Shown: one piece after another, positions 1-4,934 of the stretch
Layout of the letters: each line of letters begins with the position of its first letter
Numbering within the stretch: the first letter of the stretch is position 1
Source: Clostridia bacterium
Lineage (GTDB): Bacteria; Bacillota; Clostridia; Oscillospirales; CAG-382
Direction: 5' to 3'
DNA: 6,310 nt
NCBI GenBank assembly: GCA_017397605.1
Contig: JAFQII010000213.1
Coordinates: 1 to 6,310 of the forward strand
The notes under the pieces: model-generated
What the model saw: the letters and a program-made list of their open reading frames with translations, nothing else
Database searches by the model: none
What the model was told of the DNA's origin: nothing
Translations under genes and position numbers: made by a program

Positions 1-1317
1 CGTTGTCACGCAATCCTCCTGCATGCCGGGGTAGAAGAACCAGTCCTCCGTGCCGTCGGCGTGCCACTTGAGCTCAACCAATCCCGTCTCGATATCATAA
101 TCGTCAAACCAGAAATTGCCCAGATTGTAGAAGATCGCCTTGCCGTTGTAGATCTCGATGCCCTGCAAACGGTGCGCATGCGCGCCGATGATCAGATCCG
201 CGCCCGCGTCGATATATGCATGCGAGGTATCCGTCTGCACGTTCTCCAGCGTATGCACGCCCTCCGTTCCCCAGTGGATCAGCAAAACGACGTAGTCGCA
301 GTTTTGCTTGGTCTCTCGCAAGACCTCCAGCAGTCGCGTATTGTCGTAGCAACGGAACACGCCTGCGCTCGTTTCGGTCGCCTCGGGCGTCATACGCCAC
401 TTTTCGGCACGCGTCGAGGAAACAAACGCGATCTTTCTGCCGTCTACCAAAAAGTAGTACGGCGTTTGCGCTTCTGCCGCGTTCTGCCCTGCGCCCGCGC
501 GCGCGATCCCGTAGCTGTCCAGCGCGTTCAGCGTGTCCGTAAATGCATCCTTGCCGTAGTCGTACACGTGGTTGTTGGCAAGCGACACCAGATCGATGCC
601 CAGCATGTTGTAATACACCGCGTTCTGCGGCGAGCCGCGGAACGTCCACATCTTACCGCCCAGCGGCGTGCCGCGGTCGGAAAGCACAAACTCGTTGTTC
701 ATCGTTGCGATGTCCGCGTTTTGCATGATTTCAAACCACTTGCGGTCGATGCTGTCTGCGAGCCCGTCGGGCTTGGCGTACAGGTACTGCATCGTGACAT
801 AATTGTCCGCAAAGCAAATGTCGCCACCAAAGGTGACGGTCGTCGCCTTGCCTGTGCCCGGGACGCCAAGGCTTTGATACCTGACGTTCCAAAGCGTCTC
901 GTGCTCTTTTTTGTACAGGCTTGTCAAAAAATGCAGAGAGTTGCCCGTCTTTGCATACCAAAGGTCATCGGAGTAGCCCTCCGTTTTGACCGCGTCCGCC
1001 ATGGACGACAGCGCGTTTTTGCCCAGCAAGCCGCCGACAAATTCCAAAAACGCGCGCGCTTCCTCGGGCGCACCGTCAAAGCATGCAAGCAGTTCCTCGA
1101 CAGGGTTGGTCAGCGAGATACTGCCGCTTTCTTCCGAGGAATCCTCGGGGAGCAGAATCACGTCGGGCGCGGATGACGCGTCCAAAACCGCCGACGACTC
1201 CAAAAAGCTCGGCGCAGAGGACGTTTCTACAGCGGAAAACTCCCCGCTTTGCTCCGCGCACCCGACGCAAAGCGCGAGTGCCAAGCACAATGTGATTGTA
1301 AGAATGTTTTTTTTCAT
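1..1317 (-). CDS. CapA-family (poly-gamma-glutamate synthesis type) lipoprotein, C-terminus cut by window edge
   Basis: The frame is open for 439 codons from the ATG at 1317 to the left edge, so the true C-terminus is outside the window. Residues 1-20 form a lipoprotein signal (KK, a hydrophobic run, then LCVGC with Cys20 as the lipidation site). The Cys at -3 is atypical for a lipobox. Residues about 21-150 are a Ser/Glu-rich linker plus an unassigned segment. From about 160 the CapA metallophosphatase-like fold is clear: FGGDICFADN near 163-172, NNHVYDYG at 248-255, HWGTEG at 348-353, GAHAHR at 378-383 and LGNFWFD at 399-405. These match the conserved GD, NNHxxDxG, HWG, GxHxH and GNF motifs of the family. 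The usual Pro in GHPH is Ala here. Members are linked to poly-gamma-glutamate capsule export or anchoring, but the substrate of most clostridial copies is unknown. No Shine-Dalgarno sequence precedes the start; a palindromic element abuts it. Confidence 0.92.
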   Translation of the reverse strand, partial: MKKNILTITLCLALALCVGCAEQSGEFSAVETSSAPSFLESSAVLDASSAPDVILLPEDSSEESGSISLTNPVEELLACFDGAPEEARAFLEFVGGLLGKNALSSMADAVKTEGYSDDLWYAKTGNSLHFLTSLYKKEHETLWNVRYQSLGVPGTGKATTVTFGGDICFADNYVTMQYLYAKPDGLADSIDRKWFEIMQNADIATMNNEFVLSDRGTPLGGKMWTFRGSPQNAVYYNMLGIDLVSLANNHVYDYGKDAFTDTLNALDSYGIARAGAGQNAAEAQTPYYFLVDGRKIAFVSSTRAEKWRMTPEATETSAGVFRCYDNTRLLEVLRETKQNCDYVVLLIHWGTEGVHTLENVQTDTSHAYIDAGADLIIGAHAHRLQGIEIYNGKAIFYNLGNFWFDDYDIETGLVELKWHADGTEDWFFYPGMQEDCVTT

Positions 1318-1323
1318 GGTTAC

Positions 1324-1353
1324 AGCAGGGGACGCTGTCCCCTGACCCCTGCT
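1324..1353. repeat. Competing GC-rich hairpins just upstream of the CapA start
   Basis: Two mutually exclusive pairings share bases. In one, CAGGGGAC (1326-1333) pairs with GTCCCCTG (1337-1344) across a 3-nt loop. In the other, AGCAGGGG (1324-1331) pairs perfectly with CCCCTGCT (1346-1353) across a longer loop. The structure ends only 6 nt from the CapA start codon on the minus strand, so in RNA it would sit where the ribosome binds. No T-tract follows on either strand, so it is not a standard intrinsic terminator. Confidence 0.7.
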
Positions 1354-1383
1354 CAAGAAACTTTTTGAAAAAAGTTTCTTGAG
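1352..1383. repeat. Long AT-rich perfect palindrome
   Basis: Positions 1352-1366 are perfectly complementary to 1369-1383, giving about 14 usable base pairs and a 4-nt loop. The arms read CTCAAGAAACTTTTT and its complement. The flanks lack a terminator-like T run. The outer stem sequence AAGAAACTTT resembles the AAGAACCTTT arm of the hairpin at 1514-1538 read on the opposite strand, which supports these being the two outer hairpins of one inverted element. Confidence 0.75.
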
Positions 1384-1404
1384 AATCTTCAAAAACTTTT
1401 ATTG

Positions 1405-1465
1405 CCCGACACTTCCGTGTCGGGAGAAAAACACATATAATCCCTCCGAAAGCGCCAGCTTTCGG
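1405..1465. repeat. Pair of inner 8-bp hairpins flanking the element centre
   Basis: CCCGACAC (1405-1412) pairs with GTGTCGGG (1417-1424), and on the minus strand the loop is GGAA, a GNRA-type tetraloop. CCGAAAGC (1446-1453) pairs with GCTTTCGG (1458-1465) across GCCA. The stem sequences differ from each other although both are perfect 8-bp stems with 4-nt loops. The structure is therefore kept while the sequence is not, as expected for exchangeable stems selected for pairing. Confidence 0.7.
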
Positions 1466-1494
1466 CATTCAAATTTCTTTGGAGATTCTTGTGG

Positions 1495-1538
1495 CTCGCC
1501 GAAGGCGAGGCATAACCTTATCTTTTTAAAGAAAGGTT
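1495..1538. repeat. Two hairpins just downstream of the ATPase gene
   Basis: CTCGCC (1495-1500) pairs with GGCGAG (1504-1509). AACCTT (1514-1519) pairs with AAGGTT (1533-1538), and inside it TCTTT pairs with AAAGA with one bulged base. These are the first strong structures a transcript leaving the ATPase gene would meet on the minus strand. Neither is followed by a T-tract there, so termination here is possible but not shown, and read-through into the CapA gene remains plausible. Confidence 0.55.
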
Positions 1539-1555
1539 CTTAAGCCGGCGGAGCC

Positions 1556-3448
1556 TCAACGCTCCTTCACCCTCAAAGCCCTCGTTGCGTTCAACACCGC
1601 CAGCACGAGAACGCCGACGTCCGCAAAGGCCGCCAACCCCATGTGGCTGTGGCCGACGGAGGAGGTAGACGCAAGCTCAAAGACGAGGATGCCGATTTTG
1701 ACGGCGAGCGAGAAGATGACGTTCTGCCGAACGATGCCTCTGACCTTTTTGGCAATGCGGATCGCGGTCACGATCGCGGAGGGCTTGTCGTCCATCAAAA
1801 CGATGTCCGCCGCCTCGATTGCCGCGTCGGAGCCGAGCGCGCCCATCGCAATGCCCACGTCCGCGCGGGAGAGCACGGGCGCATCGTTGATGCCGTCGCC
1901 GACAAAGGCGAGTGCGGTGCCTTGGGGCTTGGAAACAAGGTATTCCTCAACCTTTTGCACCTTTTCGGCAGGAAGCAGACCGCAGTGCACCTCGTCCACG
2001 CCGAGACGGGACGCGACTTCCTTGCCGACGCTCTCGCGGTCGCCCGTCAGAATGACCGTCTTGCGCGGTTTCAAAAGGCGGATCGTGTCACTCGCGTCGG
2101 GCTTGAGCTCGTCGCAGATTTCCACGTGGCCTGCGTAAACGCCGTCCAGCGCAACGTGCACGACCGTGCCGTGGTGAACGTGCTTGCAGGGGGCAAACGT
2201 GACGTTTTGTGCGCGCATCAGCTTTTCGTTGCCGACAAGCACGCGCTTGCCGCCGATGACCGCGTCAACGCCGTGGCCTGCGATTTCTTCCACCGACTGC
2301 ACCTGCGTGCGGTCGATTTCTTTTTTGTACGCCAACGCGAGGGAACGCGAGATCGGGTGGTCGGAATAGCATTCCGCCGCCGCGGCGAGATAGAGCAGTT
2401 CTTCCTCGGAAATGGAATCGGGATGTACGACCGTCACGGAAAATCTGCCGTTGGTCAGCGTGCCCGTTTTGTCAAACACGACCGTCTGCACGCGCGCAAG
2501 CTCCTCGATACGGTTGGCACCCTTGATCAGAATGCCCTTGCGTGCCGCACCGCCGATTCCGCCAAAAAAGGTCAGCGGTACGGAAATGACCAGCGCACAC
2601 GGACAGGAAATGACCAGACAGGTCAGCGCGAGCTTGACCCACGTGCCGACGTCCTGCCCAAAAAACAGCGGGGGCACTGCGCCCAGAAGGAGCGCGATGA
2701 TCACCACGATCGGCGTATAATACTTGGAAAACCGCGTGATAAAGTTTTCGCTCTTGGCTTTGCCCATCGAGGCGTTTTCGACCAGCTCGAGAATCTTGGC
2801 TACGGTCGACTCGCCGTAAGGCTTGGTGACACGGCATTTGACCGCACCGCTCATGTTGATGCATCCCGATACGATCTCGTCGCCGGCGTTCAGCACACGC
2901 GGGAGCGACTCGCCCGTCAAGGCGGCGGTGTCAACGTTGGTCGTGCCTTCCGTGACGACGCCGTCCAACGGCACTTTTTCGCCCGGCTTGACCAGAATGA
3001 TATCGCCCACGGCGACCTCATCGGGAGAAACGCGGACAAACTCCTCGCCGCGCAACGCGTTGGCGTAATCGGGACGGATGTCCATCAGCTCGGTGATGTT
3101 GCGGCGGCTCTTGCCGACTGCCAGCGCTTGCAAAAACTCGCCGAGCTGGTAAAGCAGCATGACCTCGCCCGCCTCGGGATATTCTCCGACGGCAAACGCG
3201 CCCAGCGTTGCAATACACATCAAAAAGTTCTCGTCAAAAATCTGTCCGTGCAGAATGTTTAAGAACGCCTTGCGCAACACGTCGTAGCCTGCGATCAGGT
3301 ACGGCACGGCAAAGATCGGCGCGGCAACGTACCACGGAACGTCGTGCATCACGTGCGTGTGCCCGATGATGAATAAAGGAACAAAGATGATCCCCGCGAC
3401 GATCAGGCGGATGAGCATCTTTTTTTGTTTGCGTGTCAAGTGTTTCAT
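1556..3448 (-). CDS. cadA: P1B-2 type Zn2+/Cd2+/Pb2+ exporting ATPase
   Basis: This 630-residue inner-membrane pump uses ATP to export soft divalent metals. All catalytic signatures are present: TGES at 178-181 (actuator domain), CPC at 282-284 in the membrane metal site, phosphorylated Asp326 in DKTGT, the HP motif at 364-365 and GDGIND at 517-522. Lys584 and Asp610 (in DVG) in the last two helices are the P1B-2 metal-site residues, which favours Zn/Cd/Pb over copper. Eight membrane segments can be placed near 13-29, 40-57, 73-88, 92-110, 246-263, 271-291, 575-592 and 604-622. The protein begins almost at the first helix and lacks the usual N-terminal HMA domain. That domain is supplied by the upstream gene, whose TGA overlaps this ATG in an ATGA tetranucleotide, suggesting translational coupling. 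A His/Cys cluster (CKHVHH, 421-426) lies in the nucleotide-binding region. Confidence 0.96.
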   Translation of the reverse strand: MKHLTRKQKKMLIRLIVAGIIFVPLFIIGHTHVMHDVPWYVAAPIFAVPYLIAGYDVLRKAFLNILHGQIFDENFLMCIATLGAFAVGEYPEAGEVMLLYQLGEFLQALAVGKSRRNITELMDIRPDYANALRGEEFVRVSPDEVAVGDIILVKPGEKVPLDGVVTEGTTNVDTAALTGESLPRVLNAGDEIVSGCINMSGAVKCRVTKPYGESTVAKILELVENASMGKAKSENFITRFSKYYTPIVVIIALLLGAVPPLFFGQDVGTWVKLALTCLVISCPCALVISVPLTFFGGIGGAARKGILIKGANRIEELARVQTVVFDKTGTLTNGRFSVTVVHPDSISEEELLYLAAAAECYSDHPISRSLALAYKKEIDRTQVQSVEEIAGHGVDAVIGGKRVLVGNEKLMRAQNVTFAPCKHVHHGTVVHVALDGVYAGHVEICDELKPDASDTIRLLKPRKTVILTGDRESVGKEVASRLGVDEVHCGLLPAEKVQKVEEYLVSKPQGTALAFVGDGINDAPVLSRADVGIAMGALGSDAAIEAADIVLMDDKPSAIVTAIRIAKKVRGIVRQNVIFSLAVKIGILVFELASTSSVGHSHMGLAAFADVGVLVLAVLNATRALRVKER

Positions 3449-3666
3449 TTGAGCAAAATACGGCAGTCGGGCTCAACCTTGCGGCAGACCTTCACCACTT
3501 CTTTCATAATCTCGTCAAAACGCGCGTCGTCTGCTTCGATGACCAGCTTTTGCGCAATATAGCTGACGGTCGCGGACGTCACGCCGTCCAACTTGCGGAT
3601 GCCTTCCTCCATTTTTGCGGCGCAGTGCGCGCAGTCGAGGTCTTCCAGTTCAAAAGTCTTTTTCAT
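3445..3666 (-). CDS. Stand-alone heavy-metal-associated (HMA) domain protein
   Basis: The 73-residue product is a single ferredoxin-like HMA domain with the metal-binding loop DCAHC, in which Cys12 and Cys15 are the ligands and Asp11 precedes them. An acidic residue before CxxC is typical of the HMA domains of ZntA/CadA pumps, whereas copper chaperones usually have MxCxxC. Two further cysteines, Cys61 and Cys68, lie near the C-terminus. The start is set by an AAGGAGA ribosome binding site at 3675-3681. The gene lies 26 bp downstream of the repressor gene and overlaps the ATPase start by 4 bp, so it is the middle gene of the operon. By inference it is the detached N-terminal domain of the pump and may bind or deliver metal to it; a free cytosolic chaperone role is equally possible. 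Confidence 0.92.
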   Translation of the reverse strand: MKKTFELEDLDCAHCAAKMEEGIRKLDGVTSATVSYIAQKLVIEADDARFDEIMKEVVKVCRKVEPDCRILLK

Positions 3667-3692
3667 GGTATATGTCTCCTTATCAAAAAAAA

Positions 3693-4031
3693 TCATTCGT
3701 TGACGTGCTCCAAGCCGTTTTGCAACAGTAAGCGCACGTGGTCGTCCGCGAGGGCGTAAACAATTACCTTGCCCTCTCTGCGGCTGCGGATCAGCTTGCC
3801 CTGCTTGAGAACGCGGAGCTGGTGCGATACCGCCGAATCGGTCGCGCCCAACAGCCTTGCGAGGTCGCACACGCAAAACTCGCCCTCGGACAGCAAGGTC
3901 AAAATACGCAGACGCGTGCCGTCGCCAAACAGTTTGTACAACGATGCAAGCTCCTCCAACACAGGCTCGCTCGGCAACGCGCGCGCGGCGGCGTCCGCCT
4001 GCACCCCATCCAATCTCAAAAATTCTGCCAT
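3693..4031 (-). CDS. ArsR/SmtB-family metal-sensing repressor (SmtB/CzrA/CadC-like)
   Basis: The 112-residue winged-helix repressor has the family core: FGDGTRLRIL at 35-44, CVCDLARLLG at 53-62, the recognition helix region AVSHQLRVLK at 67-76 and the wing REGKVIVYAL at 85-94. The C-terminal helix carries Asp96, His98, His109 and Glu112, spaced DxHx10Hx2E exactly as in the alpha-5 zinc site of SmtB and CzrA. Cys53 and Cys55 match the CVC motif that in CadC and ArsR binds metal through the alpha-3 helix, but the N-terminus has no cysteines to complete a CadC-like site. The start at 4031 is preferred to the upstream ATG at 4136 because GGAGGTGA lies immediately upstream and the longer version would begin before the promoter. 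It heads the metal-efflux operon and probably represses it until Zn, Cd or Pb binds. Confidence 0.95.
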   Translation of the reverse strand: MAEFLRLDGVQADAAARALPSEPVLEELASLYKLFGDGTRLRILTLLSEGEFCVCDLARLLGATDSAVSHQLRVLKQGKLIRSRREGKVIVYALADDHVRLLLQNGLEHVNE

Positions 4032-4035
4032 GCCC

Positions 4036-4043
4036 TCACCTCC
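4036..4043 (-). promoter_or_regulatory. Ribosome binding site of the ArsR-type repressor
   Basis: GGAGGTGA lies 4 nt upstream of the ATG at 4031. It decides the start, because the in-frame ATG at 4136 lies upstream of the promoter and could not be on the same transcript. Confidence 0.85.
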
Positions 4044-4050
4044 AAATCCA

Positions 4051-4076
4051 AACACTTGAACAACCGTGCAAGTATT
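4051..4076. promoter_or_regulatory. Probable ArsR/SmtB-type operator (12-2-12 inverted repeat)
   Basis: AACACTTGAACA (4051-4062), a 2-bp centre, and the arm at 4065-4076 form an inverted repeat matching at 9 of 12 positions per arm. The 12-2-12 layout is the one known for operators of this repressor family. It overlaps the edge of the -10 box at 4074-4079 and the expected start of transcription near 4067, so bound repressor would block polymerase. The site is assigned to the adjacent repressor by position and form only. Confidence 0.75.
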
Positions 4077-4102
4077 GTAACATACGGTTTGCCGTTTGTC
4101 AA
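4074..4102 (-). promoter_or_regulatory. Sigma-A promoter of the metal-efflux operon
   Basis: The -35 box is TTGACA (4097-4102, perfect) and the -10 box is TACAAT (4074-4079, one mismatch from TATAAT), separated by exactly 17 bp. It reads toward the repressor gene, predicting a start near 4067 and a leader of about 35 nt. A short ACGG/CCGT inverted repeat lies within the spacer. Confidence 0.88.
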
Positions 4103-4112
4103 TACCAAAAGC

Positions 4113-4142
4113 AAAAAAATGCAGGGATTTTTTCACCCTGCA
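4113..4142 (-). terminator. Intrinsic terminator of the toxin-antitoxin unit
   Basis: On the minus strand TGCAGGG (from 4142) pairs perfectly with CCCTGCA (ending 4120), and seven T residues (4119-4113) follow at once. The stop codon of the PIN toxin gene (4133-4135) lies in the loop, so the last sense codons form the ascending arm. It separates this unit from the metal operon, whose promoter -35 box begins about 11 bp further on. Confidence 0.88.
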
Positions 4143-4552
4143 ATTTCTTTTAGGATCTCGATCATTTCCGAGGGTGTTACAATAAATTTGCGCACGGGAT
4201 AATGCTTGAGATTGCCCGTCACAAGATACGCGCTCTCCGCTTGCTTTTCCATTGCCACTTCGTAAAAAACAAGGTCATCCATGTCCGCAAGAAGCTCTCC
4301 CGTCGGACGCGGCTCAACCGAAATACCGATCCGTTCGATCAGCCCGACCAGATCTGCAACATCCTGCGCAGAAAACCGAAACTTTGGGCGCATTAAAACC
4401 TCGCGGTATTCACACAAAATGTCCTCGTGATGCAACGGTATCAAGCGCCCGTCAAATGCGGCGCGCAACACTTGCACCGTCGCTGCATCCTCATGATGCG
4501 AAAGCAATGCGGAAACAAGTACGTTGGTATCAATGACGGCCAGAACGCTCAT
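4133..4552 (-). CDS. PIN-domain toxin (probable endoribonuclease) of a type II toxin-antitoxin pair
   Basis: The 139-residue protein fits the putative-toxin PIN family (COG1569-like). It has VIDTNVLVSALL at 6-17 with Asp8, acidic Glu48/Glu51 in CEYREVL, the DMDDLVFYEVA block with Asp90, Asp92 and Asp93, and VTGNLKHYP at 111-119, followed by the family's typical FIVTPSEM. Such proteins cleave RNA with Mg2+ held by a cluster of acidic residues. The fourth acidic position (TGD in many PIN proteins) is Asn114 here, which also occurs in this subfamily. Its ATG overlaps the TGA of the antitoxin gene by 4 bp, so production should be coupled to, and limited by, antitoxin translation. The stop codon lies inside the terminator hairpin. 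The RNA target is unknown. Confidence 0.9.
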   Translation of the reverse strand: MSVLAVIDTNVLVSALLSHHEDAATVQVLRAAFDGRLIPLHHEDILCEYREVLMRPKFRFSAQDVADLVGLIERIGISVEPRPTGELLADMDDLVFYEVAMEKQAESAYLVTGNLKHYPVRKFIVTPSEMIEILKEIAG

Positions 4553-4842
4553 CTGTTTTTCTCCGCTCGCGCCGACACGATCTCGGCATTGATCTCATCG
4601 AGCGTCATTTCGGGCGTTCTCTGCGCCTGTGTGCGCATACGGTCAAAAACCGCCGATGCTCTCGCCTCGTCCTGCGCTTTTGGAATCGTCACGCTAAACG
4701 GGATCCCTCCGACCATTTTGCTCATGCTCATAAACATGCGAAAGGCCGTAGGCAAATCCATGCCCAAACTCTCATAAATCTCCGAGACCTCTTGCTTGAG
4801 CTGACGATCTGCTCGAAACTGTATCAAAACTTGTTCGGACAT
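4549..4842 (-). CDS. RelB/DinJ-family antitoxin
   Basis: The 97-residue product starts with a ribbon-helix-helix DNA-binding domain: a beta strand QVLIQFRADRQLK (about 4-16), then helices with LGMDLPTAFRMFM at 26-38 and the family hallmark GGIPF at 45-49. The rest (50-97) is a charged, probably flexible tail that would bind and neutralise the toxin. A GGAGGTGA site at 4848-4855 precedes the start by 5 nt. It lies directly upstream of, and overlaps by 4 bp, the PIN toxin gene, the usual antitoxin-first order. RelB/DinJ antitoxins most often accompany RelE/YafQ-fold toxins, so the PIN partner is worth noting. By family analogy it should repress its own promoter together with the toxin. Confidence 0.9.
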   Translation of the reverse strand: MSEQVLIQFRADRQLKQEVSEIYESLGMDLPTAFRMFMSMSKMVGGIPFSVTIPKAQDEARASAVFDRMRTQAQRTPEMTLDEINAEIVSARAEKNR

Positions 4843-4859
4843 TCACTTCACCTCCAAAA

Positions 4860-4878
4860 CAACTGCAAATTGCATTTG
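4860..4878. promoter_or_regulatory. Candidate operator of the toxin-antitoxin unit
   Basis: CAACTGCAA, one central base, and TTGCATTTG form a 9-1-9 inverted repeat matching at 8 of 9 positions. It lies in the leader just downstream of the predicted start of transcription (near 4882) and upstream of the antitoxin ribosome binding site. Ribbon-helix-helix antitoxins bind such short palindromes, so autoregulation is a reasonable inference. Confidence 0.55.
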
Positions 4879-4888
4879 ATCTGTTTAT

Positions 4889-4917
4889 AGTATACCCATT
4901 TCAATAGCGTTTGTCAA
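4889..4917 (-). promoter_or_regulatory. Sigma-A promoter of the toxin-antitoxin unit
   Basis: TTGACA (4912-4917) and TATACT (4889-4894) are 17 bp apart, reading into the antitoxin gene. The -35 box starts only 17 bp after the stop codon of the preceding minus-strand gene. It shares the 11-mer ATTGACAAACG with the promoter of the metal operon at 4093-4103. Confidence 0.88.
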
Positions 4918-4934
4918 TGTTTTTTTCAAAAAAA

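Larger units (their letters stand above)
1324..1538. repeat. Modular palindromic intergenic element
   Basis: The whole gap between the ATPase gene and the CapA gene (1318-1555) has no gene and is filled with at least six perfect or near-perfect inverted repeats: 1324-1353, 1352-1383, 1405-1424, 1446-1465, 1495-1509 and 1514-1538. The element also has larger inverted symmetry. The linker at 1381-1404 (GAGAATCTTCAAA...) aligns with the reverse complement of 1466-1490 (AAGAATCTCCAAA...) at about 19 of 25 columns, with the inner hairpins facing each other around 1425-1445. From memory, similar AAGAAACTTTTT-type palindromes are dispersed between genes in many clostridial genomes. Whether this copy belongs to such a family needs a genome search. 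It could be a MITE-like or REP-like element, or a bidirectional RNA structure. Confidence 0.75.

Noticed and set aside
61..1176. Plus-strand open frame of 371 codons opposite the CapA gene
   Set aside because: The minus strand encodes a complete set of CapA motifs in order, and the plus-strand product has no recognisable domain.
1076..1468. Minus-strand 130-codon open frame spanning the palindromic element
   Set aside because: It is out of frame with the CapA gene. Its N-terminal half is translated repeat (SQETFFKKFLEQG), a peptide type that arises when such palindromes are read as coding.
1643..3262. Long plus-strand open frame (539 codons) opposite the ATPase gene
   Set aside because: It is antisense to a gene with every P-type ATPase motif, has no ribosome binding site, and its product is Arg/Asp/Val-rich without recognisable domains. 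Open antisense frames are common opposite genes of this base composition.
4032..4136. Longer version of the repressor starting at 4136
   Set aside because: The extra residues would be encoded by the promoter and operator, and the strong ribosome binding site sits at 4036-4043.
4093..4918. 11-mer ATTGACAAACG shared by the promoters at 4093-4103 and 4908-4918
   Set aside because: More than half of it is the -35 consensus; the remaining identity is short enough to be chance, and the flanks differ.
4920..4934. T7-C-A7 palindrome after the membrane protein gene as a terminator
   Set aside because: It is a pure A/T stem with a 1-nt loop and no GC pairs, too weak for intrinsic termination.
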